A DNA stretch of 64,000 nucleotides from Polaribacter aestuariivivens (GCF_005885675.1 NZ_VANR01000003.1:124001-188000), one strand, 5' to 3'; numbered from the stretch's first letter, positions 6,644 to 16,664 are shown. Notes: generated from the letters alone by a model not told the origin. Program-made: numbers and translations.

Positions 6644-8800
6644 TTAAGATTTAATTCTACTTTTTAGGTTATTTGGCAACTGTTCAAAACCCATATTAAA
6701 CAAGGTAAAAGCAAAGATATCTGCATATTGTTCAATGGTTTTTGCAACAGGTGTTCCTGCTCCATGACCTGCATTGGTTTCTATTCTAATTAATACAGGA
6801 TTTTCACCAGCTTGTTTTTCCTGTAATTCTGCTGCAAATTTAAAACTGTGTGCTGGCACAACTCTGTCATCATGATCTCCAGTAGTTATCAAAGTTGCTG
6901 GGTATTTTGTGCCTTCTTTTACATTATGAACTGGAGAATAGCCTTTTAAATAATTAAACATTTCTTTGCTATCGTTTACAGTTCCATAATCGTAAGCCCA
7001 ACCTGCACCTGCTGTAAAGGTATGATAACGCAACATATCTAAAACACCAACAGCTGGCAAAGCAACTTTCATTAAATTGGGTCTTTGTGTCATTGTTGCT
7101 CCCACTAATAAACCTCCATTAGAACCTCCACGAATGGCTAAAAAGTCACTTGAAGTATATTTTTCGTCGATTAAATATGCTGCAGCCGCAATAAAATCGT
7201 CAAAAACATTTTGTTTTTTTAGTTGTGTCCCTGCATCATGCCACTCTTTTCCATATTCTCCACCACCACGTAAATTAGGAACTGCATAAACACCTCCTTG
7301 TTCCATCCAAACCGCATTTGCAATGCTAAAACTTGGAGTTAAACTTACGTTGAAACCTCCATAACCATATAAAATCGTTGGATTTTTTCCATTTAATTCT
7401 ACATCTTTTTTATGCGTGATAATCATCGGGATTTTTGTCCCATCTTTTGAAGTGTAAAAAATTTGTTTACTTGTATAACTATCTGCATTAAAAGCAATGG
7501 ATGGTTTCCAATAAGATTCGTATGTTCCGTCTTTTGTATTGAATTTATAAGAAGAACTTGGAGTGCTATAATTAGTAAACGAAAAATACAATTCGTTTGC
7601 ATCCTTTTTACCTCCAAAACCACCAGCAGAACCAACACCTGGTAGTTTTACTTCTCGTATTAATTTTCCATCGAAATTGTATTGTAAAATTTTAGAAACA
7701 GCGTCTACCATATAATTCGCGAAGAAATAACCAGCCCCGGAACTTAAACTCAATACGTTTTCTGTTTCTGGAATAAAATCTATCCAATTTTCTGGAGTTG
7801 GATTTTTCACATCTACAGTTACTACTTTTTTATTAGGAGCATTTAAATTGGTAACTAAATACAATTTGCTTCCCCTGTTTTCTGCGACATAGGTATCACT
7901 TCTTACATTGTCTATAATCGTAATTAATTTGCTATTTGGTTTCGATAAATCCTTCAAAAATAATTTGTTTCCAGAGGTTGAAATTGATGCAGAGATTATT
8001 AAATAATTATCGTCTTCTGTTACAGAACCACCAACATACCTGTGTTTTTCGGAAGGTATTTCTCCAAAAATAACAGGATCGCTTTTTTGTGATGTTCCTA
8101 ATTTGTGGTAATATAATTTATGTTGATCTGTTTTCGCAGACAATTCACTTCCTTTAGGTTTATCATAAGAAGAGTAGTAAAAACCTTCGTTTTTGTACCA
8201 AGAAATACCAGAGAATTTTACATCAACTAATGTGTCTTCTTTTACTTTTTTACTTTCAGCATCTATGATAATTATTTTTCTCCAATCAGAACCACCTTCT
8301 GAAATTGAATAGGCAACTGTTTTTCCATCTTTAGAAAAGCTCAAATTTCCCAAAGATGTTGTACCGTCTTTAGAAAAAGTGTTGGGGTCTAAAAACACTT
8401 CAGCATTAGAATCTCCTTTTTTTCGATACACCACATATTGGTTCTGCAATCCATTATTCTTGTAAAAATAGGTGTAATCACCTTCTTTAAAAGGCGCTCC
8501 TACTTTTTCATAATTCCATAACTCTGACAATCTGTTTTTTAAGTCTTCACGATATGGAATTTTACTTAAATAATCGAAAGTCACTTCGTTTTCCGCTTTT
8601 ACCCAAGCTTTAGTTTCTTCACTTTTATCATCTTCTAACCACCTATAATTATCTATGATTTTGGTTCCGAAAATAGTATCTATAACTGGTTTTTTAGTTG
8701 TTTTTGGATATGTCAATTTTATGGCTGTAGTTTTAGTTTCAGTCTTGCAAGAAACAATAATTGCACTTGCAAAAAGAATAGGAATTAGTATTTTTTTCAT
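6644..8800 (-). CDS. Prolyl oligopeptidase family (S9A) serine peptidase lipoprotein
   Basis: 718 aa. An N-terminal beta-propeller domain spans about residues 70-430, and a C-terminal alpha/beta hydrolase follows. The nucleophile is Ser560 in RGGSNGG, the Asp lies in GDHDDRVV (about 644-645), and the His is His679 in NAGHGAG. This order and spacing match porcine POP. The N-terminus is a lipoprotein signal peptide (IIVSCKTE). It cleaves short peptides after proline, probably at the cell envelope. Together with the downstream M13 peptidase it fits the peptide-based nutrition of marine flavobacteria. Confidence 0.9.
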   Translation of the reverse strand: MKKILIPILFASAIIVSCKTETKTTAIKLTYPKTTKKPVIDTIFGTKIIDNYRWLEDDKSEETKAWVKAENEVTFDYLSKIPYREDLKNRLSELWNYEKVGAPFKEGDYTYFYKNNGLQNQYVVYRKKGDSNAEVFLDPNTFSKDGTTSLGNLSFSKDGKTVAYSISEGGSDWRKIIIIDAESKKVKEDTLVDVKFSGISWYKNEGFYYSSYDKPKGSELSAKTDQHKLYYHKLGTSQKSDPVIFGEIPSEKHRYVGGSVTEDDNYLIISASISTSGNKLFLKDLSKPNSKLITIIDNVRSDTYVAENRGSKLYLVTNLNAPNKKVVTVDVKNPTPENWIDFIPETENVLSLSSGAGYFFANYMVDAVSKILQYNFDGKLIREVKLPGVGSAGGFGGKKDANELYFSFTNYSTPSSSYKFNTKDGTYESYWKPSIAFNADSYTSKQIFYTSKDGTKIPMIITHKKDVELNGKNPTILYGYGGFNVSLTPSFSIANAVWMEQGGVYAVPNLRGGGEYGKEWHDAGTQLKKQNVFDDFIAAAAYLIDEKYTSSDFLAIRGGSNGGLLVGATMTQRPNLMKVALPAVGVLDMLRYHTFTAGAGWAYDYGTVNDSKEMFNYLKGYSPVHNVKEGTKYPATLITTGDHDDRVVPAHSFKFAAELQEKQAGENPVLIRIETNAGHGAGTPVAKTIEQYADIFAFTLFNMGFEQLPNNLKSRIKS

Positions 8801-8942
8801 TTTGATTATTATTTGATTTTGAAATCAAAATTACAGTAAAGTTTTTTAGTTAATTAGCTTATATATAATAATTTAACAGAAATTTAATTGTTTTAAAAAC
8901 TGCTAAAAAGCCTAATTGTAAGGTAAAAAGCTTAAAAACGAC

Positions 8943-8950
8943 TACTTTTG
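8943..8950 (+). promoter_or_regulatory. Probable -7 promoter box of the thioredoxin gene
   Basis: TACTTTTG matches the Bacteroidota consensus TAnnTTTG. A clear TTTG -33 element is not obvious. It would give a leader of about 135 bases containing two small perfect hairpins (9001-9015 and 9061-9079). Confidence 0.5.
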
Positions 8951-9000
8951 CACAATAATAAAAGTAAATTCTTTAATATTTATTGAAGACAAAAAAGAAT

Positions 9001-9079
9001 CTCAATTGAATTGAGAAAAATAGAGATTTCTGTTTTTACAGGAAAGACAGAATTAATGATTTTTCGACACTATCGAAAA
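9001..9079 (+). promoter_or_regulatory. Structured leader upstream of thioredoxin
   Basis: CTCAATTGAATTGAG (9001-9015) is a perfect inverted repeat, and TTTTCGA/TCGAAAA (9061-9067 and 9073-9079) forms a second stem ending 14 bp before the ATG. They could be mRNA structures or operators. No known riboswitch class is recognised. Confidence 0.35.
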
Positions 9080-9093
9080 GAATATTTTAAATT

Positions 9094-9459
9094 ATGACAG
9101 AAAATTTAACAAAAGAAACCTTCTTAAAAAAGGTTTTTAATTTTGAAGAAAACAAGGAGTGGAAATTCGAAGGAGAAAGACCAGCATTGATAGATTTTTA
9201 TGCAGATTGGTGTGGTCCTTGTAAAATGTTAGCGCCAGTTTTAGAGCAACTTTCCAAAGAATATGAAGGCAAAATAGATATTTATAAAATAGATACAGAA
9301 GCAGAACAAGAATTGTCTGCGGCTTTCGGCATTAGAAGCATACCTTCTATGTTGTTTTGTCCTACAGAAGGCGAACCACAAATGGCAAATGGTGCTTTGC
9401 CAAAAGCAGATTTAGAAAGAATTATTGCTGAGGTGTTGAAAGTAGAAATCCCATCCTAA
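9094..9459 (+). CDS. trxA: Thioredoxin
   Basis: 121 aa. The redox motif WCGPC is at residues 39-43 in the classic context FYADWCGPCKM. The cis-Pro loop SIPSMLF follows near residue 90. There is no signal peptide, so it acts in the cytoplasm, reducing protein disulfides with thioredoxin reductase. It has its own promoter and terminator and appears monocistronic. About 20 residues precede the core fold, which is common in Bacteroidota thioredoxins. Confidence 0.93.
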   Translation: MTENLTKETFLKKVFNFEENKEWKFEGERPALIDFYADWCGPCKMLAPVLEQLSKEYEGKIDIYKIDTEAEQELSAAFGIRSIPSMLFCPTEGEPQMANGALPKADLERIIAEVLKVEIPS

Positions 9460-9527
9460 CCTTCCTAAAGGGAAGGAACTCTTACTCATGCTTCTTATTA
9501 ATGAGTATAAGAAAAGTAAAACCTATT

Positions 9528-9562
9528 AAATCCTAAGAATTAATTTTCTTAGGATTTTTTTT
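9528..9562 (+). terminator. Rho-independent terminator after thioredoxin
   Basis: AATCCTAAGAA and TTCTTAGGATT form a stem with a four-base loop (TTAA), followed by eight T. A weaker GC stem (CCTTCCTAAAGGGAAGG) lies at 9459-9475, directly after the stop codon. Confidence 0.8.
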
Positions 9563-9633
9563 GTGAAAAATTTTATACCTAAGATTTCTATGCATCAAAA
9601 AATTATGTATATTTGATGTGAGTTAAAAAACTG

Positions 9634-9745
9634 TCAGTTCGAGTGAAACTTCTTTTTCAGAAATTTTGAATCGAGAACATATAAAGCTTCTCTCCCGAAA
9701 CTTCGGGAACAATTTCGATTGAAAAAACCGAAATCACTCGAAGTG
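9634..9745. repeat. Intergenic inverted repeat element
   Basis: In the 345-bp gap between thioredoxin and the PadR gene, TTCGAGTGA (9638-9646) is mirrored by TCACTCGAA (9734-9742), and the centre holds CCCGAAACTTCGGG (9694-9707). This is the layout of the dispersed TTCGAGTG repeats common between flavobacterial genes. No coding frame was seen in the gap. Confidence 0.5.
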
Positions 9746-9804
9746 ATAGTGAAAACAATTAAACAGTTACACGAATACACAAACAAACGATTACACATCA
9801 AAAA

Positions 9805-10143
9805 ATGGGAAATCAGAAATTATACAAAGGCTCTTTACAAACTATTATTTTAAAGTTATTAGAAAGTAACGATAAAATGTATGGTTACGAAATTACGCAA
9901 CATGTAAAAGAACTTACAAAAGGCGAATTGCAAATTACAGAAGGTGCTTTGTACCCAGCTTTACACAAATTAGAAGCAGATGGTTTGTTAGATGTAGAGG
10001 TTGCAAAAGTAGGCAACAGACTCCGTAAATATTACAAATTAACCGAAAATGGAACTAAAGAAACAGCCAATAAATTAGCTGAAATGCAAGAGTTTTTAAA
10101 AACAATGCAACACTTAGTAAATCCTAAATTTAGTTTGGAGTAA
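9805..10143 (+). CDS. PadR family transcriptional regulator
   Basis: 112 aa. The winged helix-turn-helix shows the PadR hallmarks: LLESNDKMYGYEITQ near the start, then ITEGALYPALHKLEADGLL and the wing at GNRLRKYYKLTENG. The C-terminal helix is short, as in PadR subfamily s2, and dimerises. It is the first gene of a five-gene operon with two HAAS-like membrane proteins and an ABC exporter, so it most likely represses this operon and is relieved by a toxic or envelope-stress ligand. The next gene begins 1 bp after its stop. Confidence 0.9.
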   Translation: MGNQKLYKGSLQTIILKLLESNDKMYGYEITQHVKELTKGELQITEGALYPALHKLEADGLLDVEVAKVGNRLRKYYKLTENGTKETANKLAEMQEFLKTMQHLVNPKFSLE

Positions 10144-10144
10144 G

Positions 10145-10798
10145 ATGGAATTAACAACACAGCAAATTCATAAAGTTGAAGAGTATTTAAATTCTAAAAA
10201 TTTCGGTTTTATAGATTTAAGAGTAGAAATTTTAGATCATATTATTTCTGATATCGAAAACTTTATGCAAAAAAATATTTCTTTTGAAAATGCTTTTGCG
10301 ATGACTAGAATTAGATGGGAAAAACATTTTAGAGAAACCTCTAGTTTCTATTTTGGAATGTTCTTTTCCGAATCTAAAATTGTTGTAAAAAAGGCCATAA
10401 AGCAATTTAGATCTTTTTACTTCTTATACTTAACAGCATACATACTACCCGTATTAATTTTTAAGTTATTTCCCGTAAACGCAACTGTTGGTTTTGCAAA
10501 CTTTGTAAACGGGTTTCTTTTGTCATTTTCAGCTGTAATGGTTTGCTATGTTGTATATATTTTTATAAAAACAATTGTATCTAAACAGAAAACCACATTT
10601 AGCTTTATTTTAAAAACTCAATATTTTGGTATCATTTTTTTAATACTAGGGGCAGTTTTGGGTACAGTTTTTAATGAAGAAGGAGAACTGAATCCTATTT
10701 TTACAGGCTTTGTTAGCGCAGGTTTTGCGGTAGTTTTTATTTGTCATTATTTCTTTAAAAAACATCAAGAAGCAATTCAAAAATATAAAATTTCATAA
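10145..10798 (+). CDS. HAAS-like membrane protein, paralogue 1
   Basis: 217 aa. The N-terminal helical region (about 1-85) contains LRVEILDHIISDIENFM. The next gene has the equivalent QTELVDHLANDIEEIC, so the two are duplicated paralogues. Four to five membrane helices follow (about 90-205). The shape, an alpha-helical cytoplasmic domain plus membrane helices next to a PadR regulator and an ABC-2 exporter, is that of HAAS/DUF1700-type proteins. These are thought to relay signals between regulator and transporter. It starts 1 bp after padR and stops 2 bp before its paralogue. Confidence 0.65.
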   Translation: MELTTQQIHKVEEYLNSKNFGFIDLRVEILDHIISDIENFMQKNISFENAFAMTRIRWEKHFRETSSFYFGMFFSESKIVVKKAIKQFRSFYFLYLTAYILPVLIFKLFPVNATVGFANFVNGFLLSFSAVMVCYVVYIFIKTIVSKQKTTFSFILKTQYFGIIFLILGAVLGTVFNEEGELNPIFTGFVSAGFAVVFICHYFFKKHQEAIQKYKIS

Positions 10799-10800
10799 AA

Positions 10801-11508
10801 ATGGAATTAACTCAAAACCAAATCAATCAACTTTATAAATTTACAAGACAGCATTACGTGTATCATTATGATGTACAAACAGAATTGGTAGATCATTTAG
10901 CCAATGATATTGAAGAAATTTGTACGGAAACACCAAGTTTATCTTTTGAAGAAGCTCGTGATAAATCATTTAAAAAATTTGGCATTTTTGGTTTTATGGA
11001 TGTTATTGAAGCCAAACAAAAACAAATGAATAAACGCTACAGAAAAATATTATGGCGTTTTTTTAAAGAGTGGTTTACACTGCCAAAAGTTTTACTCACT
11101 TTTGGTTTCACAATACTATTATTTTTTATTTTAAAAATTCCATTTTCAGAATATGTAATTCTTACAGCTCTGTTTGGAATTGTCGTTTTTGATATGTTTC
11201 AAATTTACAAACAAAGAAAACAGCAAAAACAAAAACAGCAAAAACAAGAGAAGATATTTTTATTAGAAGCAATGATTGGTGAAACAAGACAAGGATTTAC
11301 AGGATTGGCTTTTATTAATATTTTTAACTTTATAAACCTTACAAACGTTTCTTTTAGTTCATTAGACAACAGCTGGTTGTTAGTAGTTTCTTTTTCTGCT
11401 GTTTTAATTATTATTTTGTTTTATGTAACAGCTTATCTTATGCCTAATAAAGCAGAAGAACTTTTAGAAGAAACTTATCCAGAATACAAACTTGTAAAAA
11501 GTTTGTAA
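10801..11508 (+). CDS. HAAS-like membrane protein, paralogue 2
   Basis: 235 aa, with the same MELTxxQI start and LxDHxxxDIE motif as the preceding protein. There are two membrane helices near 100-135, then a charged KQRKQQKQKQQKQEK run at about 140-155, then two more helices. The basic, Gln-rich loop is a local low-complexity expansion. It probably forms a hetero-oligomer with its paralogue and acts on the downstream exporter or the PadR protein; this is inference from operon order. The gap to the permease gene is 50 bp. Confidence 0.65.
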   Translation: MELTQNQINQLYKFTRQHYVYHYDVQTELVDHLANDIEEICTETPSLSFEEARDKSFKKFGIFGFMDVIEAKQKQMNKRYRKILWRFFKEWFTLPKVLLTFGFTILLFFILKIPFSEYVILTALFGIVVFDMFQIYKQRKQQKQKQQKQEKIFLLEAMIGETRQGFTGLAFINIFNFINLTNVSFSSLDNSWLLVVSFSAVLIIILFYVTAYLMPNKAEELLEETYPEYKLVKSL

Positions 11509-11558
11509 CAAATAGCAATTTGTAACTACTTATAACCAAACTAAACTAATTTAACTTT

Positions 11559-13025
11559 ATGACTTTACGCTTCTTAAAATTAGAATGGAAACAATATTTT
11601 CGTTCTTCTCACTGGCAAAAAGGAATTGCTTTAAAAATAATTATGGCATTTTTTGCACTTTATTTTATAGTTTCTTTTCTAGCAATTGGTGTTGGTGGTT
11701 ATTACATTTTAAAGAAAAAATTTCCAGAAACAGATCCATTAACATTGGTAAATTCTTTCCTCTTGTATGCTGTTTTGGGCGATTTAATTTTTAGATACCT
11801 CATGCAAAAGCTACCAATAATGAACATCAAACCATTATTAACGCTTCCCATAAAACGAAGTAAATTGGTACATTATGTGCTGGCAAAATCATCAGCTTCT
11901 TTTTTCAATATTTTAGGATTGTTTTTCTACATTCCGTTTGCAGTTGTTTTAATCATAGAAGGGTATAACGTTGCTGGAGTTTTGGGTTGGTTATTTACTA
12001 TCATTTTAATGATTCAGTCTGCCAATTTTTTAAACTTTTTAATCAATAAAAACAACATTGCCTTAGGTGTTATAATAGTTGTTTTATTAGGTTTAATTAG
12101 CTTACAAAAATTCGATATTTATAACGTTACTGCTTTTGGTGGTCAAATTTTTGATGCTGTTTATGAAAACCCAATATATTCTTTAATTGGAGTTGCTATT
12201 TTAGCTGTTTTGTATCATTTAAACTTCAAGCAGCTTAAAAACTTGGTGTATTTAGATGAGGCAGTTTCACAAAAAGTAGAAGAAGCAAAATCCGCAGATT
12301 TATCTTTTGCAGATAAATTAGGTGATGTTGCTCCCTTTATAAAAAATGATATTCGTTTAATTTGGAGAAATAAAAGAACTAAAACTGTTTTTTTAATGTC
12401 ATTCTTATTTCTTTTTTATGGATTGATATTTTTTACCCAAAAAACATATAGAGAAATGCCTGCAATGTTAATGTTTGCATCGCTTTTTGTAAGTGGAGGT
12501 TTTGCATTAAATTATGGGCAATTTATTCCAGCTTGGGACAGCGCACATTATAAAATGTTAATGAGTCAAAGTTTCAAATACCGTAAATTTTTAGAATCTA
12601 AATGGATTTTAATGGTAGTAATGACTTCGTTTTTATACTTATTAAGTTTTCCATATTTGTACTTCGGATTAGATATTTTCTTAATGATTACAGCTGGAGC
12701 CATTTTTAACATTGGCTTTAACTCCTTGTTTTTATTATTTGCGGGTTCTTTTAATAGAAAAAGAATAGACTTAAATAAAAGTGGTTTTGGAAACACACAA
12801 GGCACAAGTGCAACTCAATTTTTAATCATTATTCCTTTAATGATATTGCCAATGGCTATTTTTTGGGTTTTCAACAAATTTGTTGGTGGAAACTCTGGGT
12901 ATATAGCAGTTGCTGCAATTGGTATTATAAGCTTGCTTTGTAAAAAATATGCCATGAACTTTATTGAGAAAAAATACATACAAAACAAATACGTAATGAT
13001 TAATGCTTTCGGAAAAGAAGCCTAA
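11559..13025 (+). CDS. ABC-2 type exporter permease (DUF5687-like)
   Basis: 488 aa and highly hydrophobic, with about twelve predicted membrane helices. The N-terminal FLKLEWKQYFRSSHWQK, followed by helix 1, is typical of the DUF5687 permeases that pair with one ATPase in Bacteroidota. A second cytoplasmic segment near residues 235-275 (VSQKVEEAKSADLSFADK) precedes a repeated RxxKxxxF helix entry, so the protein looks like two permease halves fused. Its ATPase is the next gene, 21 bp downstream. The substrate is unknown. The PadR context suggests export of a toxic compound or lipid. Confidence 0.75.
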   Translation: MTLRFLKLEWKQYFRSSHWQKGIALKIIMAFFALYFIVSFLAIGVGGYYILKKKFPETDPLTLVNSFLLYAVLGDLIFRYLMQKLPIMNIKPLLTLPIKRSKLVHYVLAKSSASFFNILGLFFYIPFAVVLIIEGYNVAGVLGWLFTIILMIQSANFLNFLINKNNIALGVIIVVLLGLISLQKFDIYNVTAFGGQIFDAVYENPIYSLIGVAILAVLYHLNFKQLKNLVYLDEAVSQKVEEAKSADLSFADKLGDVAPFIKNDIRLIWRNKRTKTVFLMSFLFLFYGLIFFTQKTYREMPAMLMFASLFVSGGFALNYGQFIPAWDSAHYKMLMSQSFKYRKFLESKWILMVVMTSFLYLLSFPYLYFGLDIFLMITAGAIFNIGFNSLFLLFAGSFNRKRIDLNKSGFGNTQGTSATQFLIIIPLMILPMAIFWVFNKFVGGNSGYIAVAAIGIISLLCKKYAMNFIEKKYIQNKYVMINAFGKEA

Positions 13026-13046
13026 TTATCACTAAAAAAATATACA

Positions 13047-13742
13047 ATGATTACAATAGATACAATTTCAAAAAAATACGGAAAAACAGAAGTTTTAAAT
13101 GTACAATCTATAGAAATTCCAACAGGACAAAGTTTTGGTTTGGTGGGTAATAATGGTGCAGGAAAAACAACATTATTTAATATTCTTTTAGATTTAATAA
13201 GACCAACAACAGGTGCAGTTACCAACAACAATATTGTGGTTAGCCAAAGTGAAGATTGGAAAAACTTTACAGGTTCTTTTATTGATGAATCTTTTTTAAT
13301 TACCTATTTAACACCAGAAGAATATTTTGATTTTGTAGGTGATTTAAGAGGTATGAATAAAGCAGACGTTGCTAAGTTTATTGCTCAGTTTGATGAGTTT
13401 TTTAATGGAGAAATTATTGGAAAGAAAAAATACTTAAGAGATTTAAGTAAAGGAAATCAGAAAAAAGCAGGAATTATTGCGGCATTAATGGGTAACCCAC
13501 AAGTAGTGATTTTAGACGAACCTTTTGCAAACTTAGATCCAACAACGCAAATTAGATTAAAACAAATCATAAAAAAGTTAACAGAAAACAGAGAAATAAC
13601 AGTGTTAATTTCTAGTCACGATTTAACACACGTAACAGAAGTTTGTGAGCGAATTGTAGTTTTAGATAAAGGTACAGTTGTAAAAGATATTAACACATCA
13701 CCAGAAACTTTAAAAGAATTAGAAAGCTATTTTGCACTTTAA
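13047..13742 (+). CDS. ABC transporter ATP-binding protein (exporter type)
   Basis: 231 aa. Walker A GNNGAGKT is at residues 34-41. The signature LSKGNQKKAG replaces LSGGQ, as is common in ABC-2 exporter ATPases. Walker B VVILDEPF is followed by ANLDP and the H-loop SSHD. It energises the DUF5687-like permease encoded just upstream and is the last gene of the PadR operon; a separate transcription unit begins 91 bp later. It is short, without the C-terminal extension of drug-resistance ATPases such as CcmA. Confidence 0.88.
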   Translation: MITIDTISKKYGKTEVLNVQSIEIPTGQSFGLVGNNGAGKTTLFNILLDLIRPTTGAVTNNNIVVSQSEDWKNFTGSFIDESFLITYLTPEEYFDFVGDLRGMNKADVAKFIAQFDEFFNGEIIGKKKYLRDLSKGNQKKAGIIAALMGNPQVVILDEPFANLDPTTQIRLKQIIKKLTENREITVLISSHDLTHVTEVCERIVVLDKGTVVKDINTSPETLKELESYFAL

Positions 13743-13832
13743 TTAAGCGATTCTTAATTTATTACTATTTTTACACTCTTATTTATACTATTTTCGACAG
13801 AATTTAGTTTTAGATAAGAGTTTTTTCCATTT

Positions 13833-16064
13833 ATGAAACACATTAAAAAATTACTTTTTATTGCCATTGCTTTTACAGCAATATATTCTTGTAGCACGAA
13901 AAAAGATACTATTATTAGTAGAAATTATCATGCAATGACAACCTATTTTAATATTTTATTTAATGGTGAAGAAGCTTTTAAAAAAGGAGTAGAAGGTATA
14001 AATAGTGGTTATAATGATGATTGGTTTGAACAATTACCAATAGAACCTATTGAGTTTGATGATCGTAAAATAACTGTACCTACTTTTAATAACAATGGTC
14101 CTGGAGCAGGTTTTGGAGGCACAGATACTAATGAAACAACAAAAGAATCATCTGGTCCTTTCGAAAAAGCAGAAGAAAAAGCAGTAAAAGCGATACAAAA
14201 ACATGGTATGAATATCAACGGTTTAGAAAGAAACCGTCAAATTGATGATGCCTATTTGTTATTAGGAAAATCACGTTATTATTCACAACGCTTTATTCCT
14301 GCCATTGAAGCTTTCAATTATGTTATTGCAAACTATCCTGATGCAAATTTAATTGCAGAAACAAAGATTTGGAGAGCAAAATCAAACATTCGTTTAGATA
14401 ATGAAGAATTTGCGATAGAATCCATGAAGTTATTAATGGTTGTAAAAGATACTTTAGAACCAGATTTTCCAGATGAAATTAAAGAGCAAGCATACACAAC
14501 TTTGGCAATGGCGTATGTGAAAACAGATAGCATTCAAAAAGTAAAAAAATATTTACAATTAGCCACAAGAACACAAGAAAACAGAGATCAAGCTGCAAGA
14601 AACATGTTTATTCTAGGGCAAATTTATGCGCAAGAAAACAAAAAAGACTCTGCAACATTAGCTTTTAATAGGTTGTCTAAATTTAAAAAAGCACCTTACA
14701 AGTATAAAATTCGTGCGAATATTGAGTTGGCAAGAAATGCTTATAACGACTCTTTATCTTTCAGTTTGTTAGAAAAATTACAAAAACTCATCAAAAACAG
14801 AGATAACAGACCGTATTTAGACGAGTTGTATTATCAAGTAGCCACATTACACGAAAAAAACGATAGTTTAAAATTAGCTAAAGAGTATTACAATAAATCG
14901 TTAAGAGCTTTAAATGGTGGCGATAAACAAAAAACATTTACCTACGAAAATTTAGGGAATTTATATTTTAAAAACTCAGAATATCAATTAGCAAGTGCTT
15001 ATTACGATAGTGTTTTAAACGTTTCTAAAGATAGTTTAGACCTGCGAATTAGAAGAGTAAAAAGAAAATACAAAAACTTAGCTTCGCTAATTAAATTTGA
15101 AGATGTAGTAGAAAGACATGATAGTATTATAAAAATTGCATCACTTTCTAAAACCGAACAAGAAAAATTTTTTCAAAATTATATTGATGATTTAAAAAAG
15201 AAAGACGAAGAAGCTGCACAATTAAGATTAAACCAAATAGCATTTGGAGGCTCTTCAGGAAGTAATTCATTACAATCATCCAACAAAGGAAAATTCTACT
15301 TTTACAACACACAATCTTTAGGATTTGGTAAAACAGAATTTCAACGAGTTTGGGGAAACAGAAAACTAGAAGATAATTGGCGTTACTCATCAAAAATAAG
15401 TAACAATATTATCGCTAAAGACTCTCTTGCTACAGAACAAAAAAATCTTAGATACGATTTGGCGAGTTATTTAGAGAAAATTCCTACAGAAAAACAAGTA
15501 ATAGATAGCTTAAAAACAGACAGAAATCAAGCTTTATACGAATTAGGTGTTATTTATAAAGAACAATTTAAAAATAAAGATTTAGCAATAAATCGTTTAG
15601 AAAGAGTATCTACCTTACAACCAAGAGAAGAGCTAATTTTACCTATAAACTGGCATTTATATCAAATTTATAATGAAGCTGGCGAAACAAACAAAGCATT
15701 AAAATATAAAAACACAATTCTTACAAATTATCCAAATACCGTTTTTGCTCAGTTGATCAAAAATCCAGAGAAAAAGTTTGAAGAAAATGACAAAATAAAT
15801 GAAGTAGAAAAATCGTATAAAGAACTATACTATTTATATAAAAAAGAAGAATATAAAAATGTTTTAATTGGAGTTAATAGTATTTTACCAACTTTAACAA
15901 ATTCAAAATTAAAACCTAAGTTTGAGCTTTTAAAAGCATACGCCATTGGTAAATATTTACCAAAAGAAATTTATAAAGAAGCTTTAGAGTTTGTTGCAAT
16001 TAACTACGGAAATTCAGAAGAAGGAAAAAAAGCAAAAGAAATCTTAGAACAATTAAACAAATAA
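13833..16064 (+). CDS. porW: T9SS/gliding motility TPR lipoprotein PorW/SprE
   Basis: 743 aa. A lipoprotein signal (AIYSCSTKKD) is followed by the family-specific SRNYHAMTTYFNILFNGEEAF segment at about residues 29-50. TPR-like helical repeats run through most of the protein. SprE of Flavobacterium johnsoniae and PorW of Porphyromonas gingivalis are required for type IX secretion and gliding, and link the outer-membrane translocon to the motor. The gene order porW, bactofilin, atpZ, atpB is widely conserved in flavobacteria. Bactofilin starts 2 bp after the stop. A T9SS substrate, the sulfatase at 32562, is in this same window. Confidence 0.85.
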   Translation: MKHIKKLLFIAIAFTAIYSCSTKKDTIISRNYHAMTTYFNILFNGEEAFKKGVEGINSGYNDDWFEQLPIEPIEFDDRKITVPTFNNNGPGAGFGGTDTNETTKESSGPFEKAEEKAVKAIQKHGMNINGLERNRQIDDAYLLLGKSRYYSQRFIPAIEAFNYVIANYPDANLIAETKIWRAKSNIRLDNEEFAIESMKLLMVVKDTLEPDFPDEIKEQAYTTLAMAYVKTDSIQKVKKYLQLATRTQENRDQAARNMFILGQIYAQENKKDSATLAFNRLSKFKKAPYKYKIRANIELARNAYNDSLSFSLLEKLQKLIKNRDNRPYLDELYYQVATLHEKNDSLKLAKEYYNKSLRALNGGDKQKTFTYENLGNLYFKNSEYQLASAYYDSVLNVSKDSLDLRIRRVKRKYKNLASLIKFEDVVERHDSIIKIASLSKTEQEKFFQNYIDDLKKKDEEAAQLRLNQIAFGGSSGSNSLQSSNKGKFYFYNTQSLGFGKTEFQRVWGNRKLEDNWRYSSKISNNIIAKDSLATEQKNLRYDLASYLEKIPTEKQVIDSLKTDRNQALYELGVIYKEQFKNKDLAINRLERVSTLQPREELILPINWHLYQIYNEAGETNKALKYKNTILTNYPNTVFAQLIKNPEKKFEENDKINEVEKSYKELYYLYKKEEYKNVLIGVNSILPTLTNSKLKPKFELLKAYAIGKYLPKEIYKEALEFVAINYGNSEEGKKAKEILEQLNK

Positions 16065-16066
16065 AT

Positions 16067-16480
16067 ATGTTTAACAGTAAAGAAAAAAAACCGGTAAAAA
16101 CAAAAGCTATGGAAAGAAACGTTGTCGCAAAAAACACAACCATTGTTGGAGATATTAAATCTGATGGTGATTTTAGAATTGATGGAACTTTAGAAGGTAC
16201 ATTAAAAACACAAGGTCGTGTAATTATTGGGGTAGATGGTTTTATAAACGGAACTGTAGAAGCAGCAAATGCAGACATAGAAGGTAAATTTTCGGGGACT
16301 TTACAAGTTTTTAAAACACTAACAATAAAAGCAACCGCAAATATTTCTGGAGATGTTTCTATTGGAAAACTATCTATAGAACCTGGTGCAACTTTTAATG
16401 CAACCTGTGTAATGAAGGGAACTTTAAAAGACATAAACGCTAAAAATGACAAACAAAAAATCTCAGAAAAAACCGCTTAA
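16067..16480 (+). CDS. Bactofilin (polymer-forming cytoskeletal protein)
   Basis: 137 aa. The core at about residues 18-120 is the DUF583 right-handed beta-helix: short repeats such as GDIKSDGDFRIDGTLEGTL and GRVIIGVDGFINGTVEA. Bactofilins polymerise without nucleotide and scaffold envelope or cell-shape machinery. It lies between porW (2-bp gap) and atpZ, which it overlaps by 35 bp. The overlap points to coupled translation. Both tails are short, basic or disordered, as in other bactofilins. Confidence 0.9.
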   Translation: MFNSKEKKPVKTKAMERNVVAKNTTIVGDIKSDGDFRIDGTLEGTLKTQGRVIIGVDGFINGTVEAANADIEGKFSGTLQVFKTLTIKATANISGDVSIGKLSIEPGATFNATCVMKGTLKDINAKNDKQKISEKTA

Positions 16481-16664
16481 CAAAGCCATAGCACTTTCTG
16501 GTGCAGGTTTACAAATGGGTTTAACCATTTATTTAGGTTTTTTATTAGGAAAATGGTTAGACAAAGTTTTTGAACTCAATTACCTAACAGAAACAATTAC
16601 CTTATTAGCCATCTTTTTAGCCATGTATGCATTAATAAAACAAGCCAATAAAATTAATGAATAA
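16446..16664 (+). CDS. atpZ: AtpZ/AtpI-family ATP synthase accessory membrane protein
   Basis: 72 aa with two membrane helices (about 15-38 and 45-65) joined by a short LDKVFELNYLTE loop. The GLQMGLTIYLGFLLGKWLD helix is characteristic of the AtpZ family encoded just before atp operons. AtpZ and AtpI help c-ring assembly or import Mg/Ca. The gene overlaps bactofilin by 35 bp and the next membrane gene by 8 bp. Confidence 0.8.
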   Translation: MTNKKSQKKPLNKAIALSGAGLQMGLTIYLGFLLGKWLDKVFELNYLTETITLLAIFLAMYALIKQANKINE

